Notes under the pieces: generated by a model | Databases searched by the model: none | The model's input: only the letters and a program-made list of their open reading frames with translations | What the model was told of the DNA's origin: nothing | Shown here: one piece after another, positions 7,965 through 16,567 of the stretch | How positions within the stretch are numbered: position 1 is the stretch's first letter | How the letters are laid out: each line of letters starts with the position of its first letter | Position numbers and translations under genes: made by a program | NCBI RefSeq assembly: GCF_027563315.1 | Contig: NZ_JAMKBJ010000007.1 | Span: 1 to 64,000, forward strand | Direction: 5' to 3' | Source: Paenisporosarcina quisquiliarum | GTDB taxonomy: Bacteria > Bacillota > Bacilli > Bacillales_A > Planococcaceae | DNA length: 64,000 bases

Positions 7965-9509
7965 TTATAACATTTCAGATGTTGTTTTTGCTTGTAAGTG
8001 TAAAGTCAGGTAGTCAGGACCGCCTGCTTTAGAGTCTGTACCTGACATGTTGAAACCACCGAATGGTTGGTATCCAACGATTGCGCCAGTACATCCACGG
8101 TTGAAGTACAAGTTACCAACATGGAAGTCTTCACGTGCTTTTTCTTGGTTCATACGGTTGTTTGTGATTACCGCACCAGTTAAGCCGTATTCCGTGTTGT
8201 TAGCAATTTCAAGCGCTTCATCGAAATCTTTTGCTTTCGCGATTCCTACAACCGGTCCAAAGATTTCTTCTTGCATGATACGAGCTTTAGGATCTAAGTC
8301 AGCGATTACAGTTGGTTGAATGAAGAATCCTTTCGAATCATCACCAGTACCACCAGCAACTAAGCGGCCTTCGCCTTTACCGATTTCGATGTAGCTCATG
8401 ATTTTTTTGAATGCAGCACCATCGATAACAGGACCAACGAAATGCTCATCTTGATCTGGAACACCAACTGATAGAGCTTTAGTTAATTCTTCAACTCGAT
8501 TTAAAACTTGATCGTATACATCTTCAACGATTACAGCGCGTGAACATGCTGAACATTTTTGCCCACTGAAACCGAATGCAGATTTCACGATTGATTGAGC
8601 AGCTAGTTCTAAATCTGCTTCTTTATCAACAACAATTGTATCTTTACCGCCCATTTCAGCGATTACACGTTTAATCCAAATTTGACCTTCAGACAATTTA
8701 GAAGAACGTTCGAAGATACGAAGACCTACGTCACGTGAACCAGTGAAACTGATTAAACGAGTACGTGGGTGATCAACCATGAAGTCCCCAACTTCAGCAC
8801 CAGAACCTGGAATGAAGTTTACAACTCCTGCAGGCATACCCGCTTCTTCTAAAACTTCCATGAATTTGTAAGCTACGATTGGTGTAGTTGATGCTGGTTT
8901 TAGTAATACTGTGTTACCAGTAACCATTGCTGCAACTGCTGTTCCCGCCATAATTGCAAATGGGAAGTTCCAAGGAGAAATAACAACTGCTACACCCATT
9001 GGAATATAGTCATAACGGTTATACTCACCTGGACGGCTTTCAACAGGTTGACCATCTTTCAAACGAAGCATTTGACGACCGTAATATTCTAGGAAATCGA
9101 TTGCTTCAGCTGCTTCAACGTCAGCTTCAACCCATGTTTTACCCGCTTCTTTAGAAAGCAATGCCGAGAATTCAAATTTACGACGGCGCATAATTGCTGC
9201 CGCTTTGAATAATACATCTGCACGAATTTCAGGTTTTACTTTTTTCCATGTGTTAAATGTAGCATCTGCAACGTCCATTGCTTTAGAAGCCAATTCTTGG
9301 TTCGCTTTAGAAACAGAACCTACAACTTCAGTTTTGTTAGCTGGGTTGTAAGACACGATTTTTTCTTCAGTCGTGATACGCTCGCCACCAATAATAAGTG
9401 GGAAGTCTTGACCCATGTAACCTTCTACTGTTTTATAACCTTCTTGAATAGCTTTTTTGTTTTCTTCTTTTGTGAAATCTGTGAATGCTTCATGTTTATA
9501 AGGAATCAT
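7965..9509 (-). CDS. rocA: 1-pyrroline-5-carboxylate dehydrogenase
   Basis: This 514-residue aldehyde dehydrogenase oxidises glutamate semialdehyde/pyrroline-5-carboxylate to glutamate with NAD, joining arginine, ornithine and proline breakdown. It shows PWNF (N181), the general base E285 in AEMGGKD, and the catalytic C319 in SGQKCSA. Length fits the RocA/PutC family. ATG 9509 follows AGGAGG. Twenty-five more open codons upstream lie in the promoter and are not coding. It is divergent from a RocR-like regulator, and two RocR-type boxes lie between them, so control by that regulator is likely. Three structured repeats separate it from rocD. Confidence 0.94.
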   Translation of the reverse strand: MIPYKHEAFTDFTKEENKKAIQEGYKTVEGYMGQDFPLIIGGERITTEEKIVSYNPANKTEVVGSVSKANQELASKAMDVADATFNTWKKVKPEIRADVLFKAAAIMRRRKFEFSALLSKEAGKTWVEADVEAAEAIDFLEYYGRQMLRLKDGQPVESRPGEYNRYDYIPMGVAVVISPWNFPFAIMAGTAVAAMVTGNTVLLKPASTTPIVAYKFMEVLEEAGMPAGVVNFIPGSGAEVGDFMVDHPRTRLISFTGSRDVGLRIFERSSKLSEGQIWIKRVIAEMGGKDTIVVDKEADLELAAQSIVKSAFGFSGQKCSACSRAVIVEDVYDQVLNRVEELTKALSVGVPDQDEHFVGPVIDGAAFKKIMSYIEIGKGEGRLVAGGTGDDSKGFFIQPTVIADLDPKARIMQEEIFGPVVGIAKAKDFDEALEIANNTEYGLTGAVITNNRMNQEKAREDFHVGNLYFNRGCTGAIVGYQPFGGFNMSGTDSKAGGPDYLTLHLQAKTTSEML

Positions 9510-9535
9510 GTGAATCCTCCTAAGATTTATTTTAG

Positions 9536-9604
9536 TGCAAAAATAATTTGCGCTTTTAATTCGTTTACATCTATAATAATGCAAAAGATTGTTGCGTTTT
9601 TCAA
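9536..9604. promoter_or_regulatory. rocA-rocR divergent control region with two RocR-type boxes
   Basis: Two copies of a palindromic motif resembling the B. subtilis RocR activating site (TGCAAAARAATTTTGCA) occur at 9536-9552 and 9580-9596, each matching 14 of 17 bases and 44 bp apart. For rocA a sigma-A type promoter can be drawn with -35 TTGAAA (9599-9604) and -10 CATTAT (9576-9581) at 17-bp spacing. For the regulator a perfect TATAAT lies at 9572-9577. No sigma-54 -24/-12 (GG-N10-GC) element is visible. Confidence 0.65.
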
Positions 9605-9649
9605 GTGATATTTCTTATTTTCGTAAAAAACTTTAGGAGTGAGCCTCCC

Positions 9650-10957
9650 TTGAACGATAAAGATCTTCAATTATTGCCTTTTTACCGCTTTGCAAGTGAT
9701 CATATTTCCGTAGGAATTCACGCAATTGACAGGAATGGGCGTACCATTTTATACAATGAAAAAATGAAGAACATTGAAGGTCTCGATTTACAGGATGTTG
9801 CCGATCGCTCCCTTCTTGAATTATTCCAATTTGACCAACAGGAAAGTACTCTTTTGAAAGTACTGCAAAGTGGAGAACATGTCATGAATGTCAAACAGAC
9901 CTACTGGAATCGTAATGGACATGAAATAACAACCATTAATGATACGCATCCTGTATTTGAAAACGGAGAATTAATCGGGGCTGTAGAATTAGCACGTGAC
10001 GTAACCACCTTAGAACGATTAGTTTACCAGCCATTGCGTCGTTATGGAGAACCCATTACATTTTCAGTGATAACTGCCGTTTCCGAATCGATGAAACAAG
10101 TGATTTCAACTGCCAAAAAAGCAGCAATGGCTCGTTTATCTGTCTTGCTTGTCGGTGAAGCTGGCACTGGTAAAGACTTGGTGGCTGAAGGCATTCATTA
10201 CGAATTATCCCCACCTTTGTCCCATTTCTATACGTTATATTGCCACAACTCCGATCCAACGATTCTCAATAAATTAAAAGAAGACATGATTGCACTTGAA
10301 GCAAGTACAATCTTCTGTGAACGGATAGATTTATTGACATTGGGGATGCAACAGCAATTAATGGACATGGTTAATGATCCAACACTCGGGAATCATCTGT
10401 TTTTGGCGAGTGTAGGTGCTGATCCAGTTGATTTGATTGCTTCAGGTGAACTTTTGAAAGAGCTCTATTATTTCTTTGCTTCCATGACGATCGTCGTTCC
10501 TCCATTGCGTGAACGGCGAGAAGATATTGATCCGTTTGTTAACGACTATTTTGCTCGCCACAGAGTTCGTTTCGGATCCGCCATTATGGGATTAACCGAA
10601 GAAGTACGTGACATTTTCCACGCGTATGACTGGCCTGGTAATTTAAAAGAAGTGGAAATCTTATTGGATGAAATCGCTTCGATGCTCACCGTAGAGGAAA
10701 TGGTGACGTTTGAAATGTTGCCGCTGCATTTTAAATTAAAAGTACAGGAAATGCGTGAACCTCTGAAACGTGCAGAAGATTTTGTCGTTCAATCAGATCG
10801 TGACTTACTACCACTGGATGATTATTTACGCGAAGCAGAGATGTACTATTTGCAGAAAGTAATGGGGATGTTTGAAGGGAACGTGACAAAGGCTGCAGTT
10901 GCCTTAGGCATGAGCAGACAGAACTTGCAGTATCGACTAAGGAAGATAAGAAAATAA
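9650..10957 (+). CDS. RocR-like regulator with a degenerate AAA+ domain
   Basis: This 435-residue protein has the layout of sigma-54 activators: an N-terminal PAS-like sensor (about 15-125), an AAA+ region (about 140-360) and a C-terminal Fis-type helix-turn-helix (GNVTKAAVALGMSRQ). Its HTH and position beside rocA point to RocR. Walker A (GEAGTGKD, 169-176) is intact, but the GAFTGA sigma-54 contact loop is missing, Walker B has become STIFCERI (normally LFLDEI) and the arginine-finger region reads LYYFFAS. It probably does not drive sigma-54 polymerase and may work with the housekeeping enzyme. TTG 9650 follows TTTAGGAGTGA; a GTG at 9605 has no such site. Confidence 0.8.
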   Translation: MNDKDLQLLPFYRFASDHISVGIHAIDRNGRTILYNEKMKNIEGLDLQDVADRSLLELFQFDQQESTLLKVLQSGEHVMNVKQTYWNRNGHEITTINDTHPVFENGELIGAVELARDVTTLERLVYQPLRRYGEPITFSVITAVSESMKQVISTAKKAAMARLSVLLVGEAGTGKDLVAEGIHYELSPPLSHFYTLYCHNSDPTILNKLKEDMIALEASTIFCERIDLLTLGMQQQLMDMVNDPTLGNHLFLASVGADPVDLIASGELLKELYYFFASMTIVVPPLRERREDIDPFVNDYFARHRVRFGSAIMGLTEEVRDIFHAYDWPGNLKEVEILLDEIASMLTVEEMVTFEMLPLHFKLKVQEMREPLKRAEDFVVQSDRDLLPLDDYLREAEMYYLQKVMGMFEGNVTKAAVALGMSRQNLQYRLRKIRK

Positions 10958-11020
10958 CATAAGATATGCTATCTTACAGAAAATCGTTACTTTTACTACC
11001 TCGAAGATTTTTTATTAAAA

Positions 11021-11055
11021 AAGCGAGCAGACTCACACGGAGTCTGCTCGCTTTT
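11021..11055 (+). terminator. Terminator of the RocR-like gene
   Basis: A perfect 14-bp stem (11021-11034 with 11040-11053) is followed by TTTT. It lies about 60 bp after the regulator stop and just before repeat copy 4. Confidence 0.85.
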
Positions 11056-11056
11056 A

Positions 11057-11240
11057 CTCATTGTCTAGCTCCAAGCGCCAGACCGCACCTTAGTTTAGGG
11101 CCACATGATGTGGGTCATGAAGGCGTCCCGACACGATGTCGGGATTTTAGCCTTCCTCCCCTTTATCATGCGAAAGCAGGCTTTCGAATCGGTCCCTCCA
11201 ACACCGGCGTCGGTCTAGAGTGGCGCTTTGCGCTTTTACT
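11057..11240 (+). repeat. Structured intergenic repeat, copy 4 (long form)
   Basis: Begins ACTCATTGTCTAGCTCC and shares the family layout: outer stem GCGCC-AGACCG (11075-11085) with CGGTCT (11211-11216) and GGCGC (11222-11226), five-base bulge on the right, and apical hairpin CGAAAGC (11171-11177) with GCTTTCG (11180-11186). It carries two extra hairpins, CCACAT-G-ATGTGG and TCCCGAC-ACGAT-GTCGGGA. It ends at the yugI stop codon. Confidence 0.8.
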
Positions 11241-11614
11241 CATTGACCGGATTGTTTGATCCAGTCTTGTAATTTGTCTTTTAAAGAGTTGAAACCTTCT
11301 GCATCATGCTCGTCAACGCGTGCTTGCAATGATTTTTTCGGTTTGTCTTCTTTACGTAAAACCGGTGGGCGTTCTTGTAATGCGCGAATTGAAAGGCTGA
11401 TTTTGCCCGCTTCCTCGTCCACTTCAAGTACTTTCACTTCGATTTCTTGCCCGACAGACAAGAATTCACTTACGTCTTTCACATAACCATATGTGATTTC
11501 TGAAATGTGCACTAAACCTTGAGTCTCTTCGTCTAATGCTACAAACGCGCCGTATGGCTGAACGCCTGTTACTTTTCCTGAGATTACTTCCCCAACTTCG
11601 TACTTCTTAGTCAT
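11240..11614 (-). CDS. yugI: S1-domain RNA-binding protein, general stress protein 13
   Basis: This 124-residue protein has one S1 RNA-binding domain over residues 5-76 (GKVTGVQPYGAFVAL, GLVHISEI, GKISLSI), followed by a charged tail. It matches B. subtilis YugI/GSP13, a ribosome-associated stress protein, in length and order. In B. subtilis yugI lies near yugJ and yugN; here the roc genes and repeats lie between. The stop codon abuts a structured repeat. ATG 11614 is preceded by a weak TAGGAGCGATT site. Confidence 0.88.
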   Translation of the reverse strand: MTKKYEVGEVISGKVTGVQPYGAFVALDEETQGLVHISEITYGYVKDVSEFLSVGQEIEVKVLEVDEEAGKISLSIRALQERPPVLRKEDKPKKSLQARVDEHDAEGFNSLKDKLQDWIKQSGQ

Positions 11615-11701
11615 AATAATCGCTCCTAGTCTTGGATATATACCTATCTACCTTAAGGCCATAGAAGATTATACCATAAACTAGAGTATTACTCAAAAGA
11701 C

Positions 11702-13843
11702 TCACTGCATCGGCATGAAGTGGACGCGCCAGCCTTCTACAGTTTTCCGTAACTGGAACCCTTTCTGACTTTCATCATTTGTTTGATGTTCAGGTTTTAA
11801 ATTAAAATAGATCACTTGATCATGCTCAGCTTGCAAATCTCCAATCATATACTCAACTGAATCAAATTGAGTTTTCCAATCCATGACGTTTTCAGAATGG
11901 ACATATTCACCCAAAAACTCCTCGCGTGTGGGTTTAATATAGTACTCATCATCCACTAGCAAAGCATATTGAGTTTCAGCATCCCCTGCATATAATGCTT
12001 CCAAATAGATTCCCGCAATGACAACTGGACCTTCTGAATTGATAAGGTCGTAGTTATAATCTTTCTTAAATTCCTCGTAAATACTTTGGATTTTGTTTGT
12101 ATACTGCGAGTTAATAGTTTCGTAAAAGTGTTCACCTTGTAAGGATACTGTTACTCCTAAATCGATTTGCCATACCCCTTCTCGGTTTTTCATTACCGGG
12201 ATAGTTTTCACAGCTTTTCCCTCTTGTTGGACTTCAATCGTGCCAAAGATTGCTTCAGTTTGATAGCTGCTCATTCGATCGTCATATATAAGTGTAATTG
12301 CTTCATTCGGAAGAATATTTTCGTTTCCTAGAAATGCTTGTATATCCGAAACCGTTCCTAATCCTTGAAATGGAAGCACTAAATCCAACATTACTTCCGG
12401 AAAACCGATTTGCTGAGCATAGGAAAATAACAGCACAGACTCGATTGGTGTTAAATTCGATAAAGCATAATCAGGATTTGCTGTACCTGAATTTTTCAAG
12501 TAGCCATGAATTTTTTGCTGTACATCCGAGTTTGGCCATTCCACCACATCTATGAAATCATATATTTCATCATTCGGCATTACCTTGGCTAGCTCACCTG
12601 TTTCTGCAAGCTGGAACGCATTCTTCAAACCATTGAAATCAAGCATTTTGTAGGTTTCATTCACTTCCCAATCATTCGATCGTAAAGAAGCAACTACAGG
12701 CGTCATATAATATTTGATTGGTGATACCCTCGTATTTCTAAGTAAAGAATTCCATGCAAATTGATATTCCTCTTTAATTTTCCCATTCTCAAAAACAGCT
12801 GTCTGAGGAGAACCGAAAATCAATGTATAGGCAAGATCTTCATAATAAGATTTTATGACCGTATACGTCGCAGTGGGTTTTTTGTCACTCAGAAGATATA
12901 TTTCTAAGTAATCCAAAATAGTTGCAGATTCCTGTATACCGTAAACAAGTTCCCCCCCATACGTAAATGGAGCCATTTGTTTAATTGCCAATGAATCAAT
13001 GGCGCGTTGTGCAATTTTTCCATACAGACTGAATATAAGGTCATCCATCTGGAAATCAGCAATGTATTCTTTTTCATTTGGTGCCACTTTAATCACAATA
13101 CCTTCATGTGAAGAATTTGATATCATTTGCCGCACTGGTTCAGGTAAGTCTTTCTGCTTGCTATTCAAGTAGGCCACGTCAAGTTTCCCATTCATTTTGG
13201 CAGTATTTAAAACATCTTTATGTTCGACTAAAACCTGATCATAGACTTCCTTTAAATCATCTATTTTTCCACTTAACTCTTCAGCAAACATCATACTCAT
13301 TTCTTCATTCATTTCGTTTCCCATGGGAAGTTTCATAATCATTTCAGAAGGCAGCAGTAAATACTTAATCGTTTCACCGTAGGCTACTTTCAGGGAAAGG
13401 GATGAATTCTTTATAGTATCGGGATGCGTGATGCGGGCAAATTCACTATCCGCAAATTTAACAAAATTCAGTTGATTGAACTGTTCATTTGTCATTCCTA
13501 GCATTTTTCGTCTGAGCTCACGTTCCTTTTGATAGTCTTTCTTAAGCTCTGCAATTTCTGTTTTATTGTATTCAGCGACTGTCTTTGTCTTTTGCTCTTC
13601 ATGCTCATTGAAAAAAGATGCACTCAAGATTCCAATTAAAAATACACTAGCTAGACTTACTGCCCAAACGCTGACTTTTTGCCATTTTGATGGTTTAGCA
13701 GTTTGAACTGTTGGCACTTCTTGCAAATTTTGATTTTCAACATCTATTTTATTTAATACATCATCCGCATTGAATTTAGATGGAACACGATTATACGATT
13801 TGTTAAGTAATTTCATTTGTTGGTCAAATTGCTTATCGTCCAT
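11702..13843 (-). CDS. Putative membrane anti-sigma factor with a large extracytoplasmic domain
   Basis: The 713-residue protein has a cytoplasmic N-terminus of about 55 residues, one membrane helix (about 57-78) and a C-terminal region of more than 600 residues that should lie outside the cell, with no further membrane helix. It overlaps the 3' end of an ECF sigma gene, the usual place for a cognate anti-sigma factor. I see no HxxxCxxC zinc motif in the N-terminus and do not recognise the large outer domain. ATG 13843 is preceded by GGGGGGA six bases away and overlaps the sigma stop by 11 bp; an ATG at 13858 lacks a site. Confidence 0.65.
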   Translation of the reverse strand: MDDKQFDQQMKLLNKSYNRVPSKFNADDVLNKIDVENQNLQEVPTVQTAKPSKWQKVSVWAVSLASVFLIGILSASFFNEHEEQKTKTVAEYNKTEIAELKKDYQKERELRRKMLGMTNEQFNQLNFVKFADSEFARITHPDTIKNSSLSLKVAYGETIKYLLLPSEMIMKLPMGNEMNEEMSMMFAEELSGKIDDLKEVYDQVLVEHKDVLNTAKMNGKLDVAYLNSKQKDLPEPVRQMISNSSHEGIVIKVAPNEKEYIADFQMDDLIFSLYGKIAQRAIDSLAIKQMAPFTYGGELVYGIQESATILDYLEIYLLSDKKPTATYTVIKSYYEDLAYTLIFGSPQTAVFENGKIKEEYQFAWNSLLRNTRVSPIKYYMTPVVASLRSNDWEVNETYKMLDFNGLKNAFQLAETGELAKVMPNDEIYDFIDVVEWPNSDVQQKIHGYLKNSGTANPDYALSNLTPIESVLLFSYAQQIGFPEVMLDLVLPFQGLGTVSDIQAFLGNENILPNEAITLIYDDRMSSYQTEAIFGTIEVQQEGKAVKTIPVMKNREGVWQIDLGVTVSLQGEHFYETINSQYTNKIQSIYEEFKKDYNYDLINSEGPVVIAGIYLEALYAGDAETQYALLVDDEYYIKPTREEFLGEYVHSENVMDWKTQFDSVEYMIGDLQAEHDQVIYFNLKPEHQTNDESQKGFQLRKTVEGWRVHFMPMQ

Positions 13844-14390
13844 ATTCGGTCCCCCCATTTAATGCAAGTGCAGATTTGAGTTGTTCTTTTGCTCTTAATA
13901 ACCTTGTTTTGACAGTTGCCAGCGGAATGTTCATGACATCACCAATCTGATCATAGGTGAGTTCCTGAAAATAAAATAATATGATGGGAATACGATATTT
14001 TTCATCCAGCAACTGAATGGCTGCATGCAATTCCCGATCCTCTTCAAAAACCAAAATTTTCGATTCTGCAGATCTTACGCTCGTTCCAAAGTTCTCTTCA
14101 TCCTGCGCTTTATCTTCTTTATCTTTTTCTCGCTGTTCTCTTCGGTAATAATCCCTGGCTGCATTTAATGTGATTTTGTATAACCAAGTCGTAAAACGGT
14201 CACGCTGAAATTGATGGAGGAAGCGATACAGCTTAATGAATACTTCCTGAGTGACATCTTGTACATCATCTGCTTTGACACCACACTGAAAGGCGAATTT
14301 TTCGACTGTCCGATGATGTAGATTCATTAAGTCACCATAGGCCGCTCTGTCTCCTTTTTGTGCCCTTTCAATTAGATCAAGTTCGTTCAT
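13833..14390 (-). CDS. ECF-family RNA polymerase sigma factor
   Basis: This 185-residue protein has the two ECF domains. Region 2 is at about 20-85 (DDVQDVTQEVFIKLYRFL, WLYKITLNAARDYYRR). Region 4 is at about 120-175 (LTYDQIGDVMNIPLATVKTR). It would direct RNA polymerase to stress promoters when released by the overlapping membrane protein. GAGGGGG precedes ATG 14390. A promoter of the ECF type (TGAAAC, 17 bp, CGTA) lies about 30 bp upstream, suggesting autoregulation. A cell-envelope signal is likely but the inducer is not known. Confidence 0.9.
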   Translation of the reverse strand: MNELDLIERAQKGDRAAYGDLMNLHHRTVEKFAFQCGVKADDVQDVTQEVFIKLYRFLHQFQRDRFTTWLYKITLNAARDYYRREQREKDKEDKAQDEENFGTSVRSAESKILVFEEDRELHAAIQLLDEKYRIPIILFYFQELTYDQIGDVMNIPLATVKTRLLRAKEQLKSALALNGGTEYGR

Positions 14391-14423
14391 GAGGCCCCCT
14401 CACTCTCTATGTATTACTTGTTA

Positions 14424-14450
14424 TACGAACGAATTCCTCAAATTGTTTCA
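14424..14450 (-). promoter_or_regulatory. Likely ECF-type autoregulatory promoter
   Basis: On the minus strand TGAAAC (14445-14450) and CGTA (14424-14427) are 17 bp apart, close to the SigW/SigM-type consensus, directly upstream of the ECF sigma gene. Confidence 0.6.
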
Positions 14451-14523
14451 GAAAATTATATTCTTTTCGACGGCTCTCGTGTAGAATAAGAAAAATCTTT
14501 AAAGATTGAAGGAGTTGGAGTAC

Positions 14524-15864
14524 ATGGCAAAACGCGATCATTTTGCATCTAAGATAGGCTTCGTCCTCGCAGCAGCTGGAAGTGCTATAGGGCTGGGGGC
14601 AATATGGAAGTTTCCATATATGGCAGGAACAAACGGTGGTAGCGTGTTTGTCTTATTATTTATCATCAGTACCTTGTTGATTGGTTTGCCGATTTTGCTT
14701 GCGGAGTTCGTCATAGGACGTAAAGGCCAAGCCGATGCAATTACTGGACTTAAAAAACTGGCACCGGGGAAGAAATGGTTTTTAATCGGATGGTCAGGGT
14801 TCTTTTTCTCATTTATTATTCTTTCATTTTACAGTGTTGTAGGTGGATGGATTTTATCTTATTTAGGAAGAGCATTAATGTTCAGCCTAAATAATAGTGG
14901 TGAAAGTTATTACGCGAACTTATTCGACAGTATTATAGCCAACCCGTGGGAAGTATTACTTGGGCAAGCTGTCTTTATGTTATTAACAATTTTAATCGTT
15001 CAAGGCGGCATTGAGGCTGGAATTGAACGTGCCAGCCGCATCATGATGCCCGCTCTCTTGATTTTCTTTGTAGTACTTGTTATTCGTTCATTGACACTGG
15101 ACGGTGCTATGGAAGGTGTTAAATTCATGTTTGTGCCGGATTGGTCTTACTTTACTGCACAAACCATGCTTTTGGCATTAGGACAGGCGTTCTTCTCACT
15201 TAGTGTTGGGGTAGCCGGAATGATGACCTATGCTTCGTACTTGCCAAAAGAACAAAAATTAGGAAATTCAGCTTTCAGCGTCTCATTGTTAAATATCGGC
15301 ATTTCCCTTATGGCCGGACTGGTTATTTTCCCGGCGGTTTTTGCACTCGGTTACTCACCGAATGAAGGACCTGGTTTAGTGTTCATCATTTTACCTGCAG
15401 TATTTGAACAAATTCCATTCGGTGCCTTCTTTATGTTGTTGTTCTTCATCTTGATGTTATTTGCAACTTTAACATCCTCTATTGCGATGTTAGAGACTGT
15501 AGTGTCAATGGGAATTAAAAATGCATATGATAAAAGGAAACGTTCTTCATGGATTTACGGTTTGCTTATTTTCCTTGTGGGTATTCCTAGTGCTCTATCT
15601 TTCGGTGTATTTTCAGATGTGAAGATTTTTGGAAAAACTTTCTTTGATTTTGCTGATTTCCTGACAAATAATTTTGGTTTACCTTTAGGCGCATTAATGA
15701 TATCGATCTTTGCAGGGTACGTTTTAAAGAAACAAGAAACGTTCGACGAATTGAATATTTCTTCTTTAACATTTACTACCTGGCATTTGATTGTTCGTTA
15801 TCTGGCTCCGATTGCTATCATCGTGGTCTTTCTAAATGCCATGATTTCAGTTTTTAGAGGTTAA
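14524..15864 (+). CDS. Sodium-dependent NSS/SNF family transporter
   Basis: This 446-residue neurotransmitter:sodium symporter family protein begins with the family signature GFVLAAAGSAIGLGAIWKFPY, which lines the sodium and substrate site, and has about eleven membrane helices. Such proteins import amino acids with sodium. The substrate is unknown. ATG 14524 follows GAAGGAG at nine bases; a TTG at 14506 overlaps that site. Unlike the second NSS protein at 37506, it has no small-subunit gene behind it. It stands alone, divergent from the ECF sigma operon. Confidence 0.9.
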   Translation: MAKRDHFASKIGFVLAAAGSAIGLGAIWKFPYMAGTNGGSVFVLLFIISTLLIGLPILLAEFVIGRKGQADAITGLKKLAPGKKWFLIGWSGFFFSFIILSFYSVVGGWILSYLGRALMFSLNNSGESYYANLFDSIIANPWEVLLGQAVFMLLTILIVQGGIEAGIERASRIMMPALLIFFVVLVIRSLTLDGAMEGVKFMFVPDWSYFTAQTMLLALGQAFFSLSVGVAGMMTYASYLPKEQKLGNSAFSVSLLNIGISLMAGLVIFPAVFALGYSPNEGPGLVFIILPAVFEQIPFGAFFMLLFFILMLFATLTSSIAMLETVVSMGIKNAYDKRKRSSWIYGLLIFLVGIPSALSFGVFSDVKIFGKTFFDFADFLTNNFGLPLGALMISIFAGYVLKKQETFDELNISSLTFTTWHLIVRYLAPIAIIVVFLNAMISVFRG

Positions 15865-15907
15865 TAACTGTCTGTGAAACGACTTATTTCACAAAATCTT
15901 TATCTAT

Positions 15908-15946
15908 GATGTATGATAAGATAGTTGAAAACATACGATGTATGAT
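15908..15946. promoter_or_regulatory. Repeated operator-like motif before the Xre gene
   Basis: GATGTATGAT occurs at 15908-15917 and 15937-15946. The second copy forms the palindrome CATACGATGTATG (15932-15944). The position just before the Xre regulator ribosome binding site suggests autoregulation. Confidence 0.4.
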
Positions 15947-15964
15947 GGAAAGGAGTGCATGAAG

Positions 15965-16180
15965 ATGAAACATGAATTTCACACTCAACTTCGCTTATTG
16001 CGAGAAGAACGTAATATGTCTTTAGAAGATTTATCACTAAAAACAAGAATTGGTGCGGGGAAATTAGAACAATATGAAGCAGGTACGGAAGTCCCTTCTG
16101 TACAGACCATTTTGAAATTATCCAACGCACTCGAAGTTCCAGCCTCTAATTTGTTGGACGGACTTCAAGTTAGTTCATAA
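15965..16180 (+). CDS. Small Xre-family helix-turn-helix regulator
   Basis: This 71-residue protein is essentially one HTH_3 domain: RLLREERNMSLEDLSLKTRIGAGKLEQYEAGTEVPS is the usual helix-turn-helix with its following helix. It has no effector domain. ATG 15965 is nine bases from AAAGGAG; the ATG at 15959 is too close. Repeats of GATGTATGAT upstream may be its operator. It sits between a sodium symporter and yugE. Its targets are unknown. Confidence 0.8.
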   Translation: MKHEFHTQLRLLREERNMSLEDLSLKTRIGAGKLEQYEAGTEVPSVQTILKLSNALEVPASNLLDGLQVSS

Positions 16181-16187
16181 TACATGA

Positions 16188-16221
16188 AAAGAGCGTTCAC
16201 CATTGGTGAGCGCTCTTTTTT
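16188..16221. terminator. Bidirectional terminator between Xre gene and yugE
   Basis: A stem of about 13 bp (AAGAGCGTTCACC with GGTGAGCGCTCTT, one mismatch) is followed by T runs on both strands. Confidence 0.85.
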
Positions 16222-16230
16222 GTGATGTAT

Positions 16231-16491
16231 TTATACGATGCATTTTGCCTCATATTTTACTGCTATTAATTTATAAGAAATTTGAACACATTGTTCAATA
16301 GGAATCCATTGTTCATATGAATGTTCATATACTTCCTGTATGCGTTTTGCGAGTTCAGTTGGGTGATCGATTGCTTGTAGAGCTGCTACGACATCTGCCG
16401 TTTCCGTATCATATGCATCTGTACCCATGTTGAAAGGATCCCACAATTGAAGCAACCTCACTGCTTTACGATTCATTTCAATGTTTTCCAT
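16231..16491 (-). CDS. yugE: DUF1871 family protein (YugE-like)
   Basis: This 86-residue protein of unknown function matches the DUF1871/YugE family in length and in DPFNMGTDAYDTETADVV near residues 17-34. In B. subtilis yugE lies beside patB, as here, where it is divergent from patB. Translation probably starts at ATG 16491, the second of two adjacent ATG codons, which is better spaced from AGGTGA. Confidence 0.7.
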   Translation of the reverse strand: MENIEMNRKAVRLLQLWDPFNMGTDAYDTETADVVAALQAIDHPTELAKRIQEVYEHSYEQWIPIEQCVQISYKLIAVKYEAKCIV

Positions 16492-16567
16492 CATTTTTCA
16501 CCTATTTACTTTTCTTTAATAAGAGCTATGATAACATATTAATAAAAAAAGGAAAGAAGGAATTGCT

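Noticed and set aside
9510-9584. 25-codon N-terminal extension of RocA
   Set aside because: The stretch is the promoter and contains the RocR-type boxes. ATG 9509 follows AGGAGG.
9576-9604. Sigma-54 promoter for rocA
   Set aside because: A TTGCA is present, but the upstream half reads GCAACA instead of TGGCAC at the required spacing.
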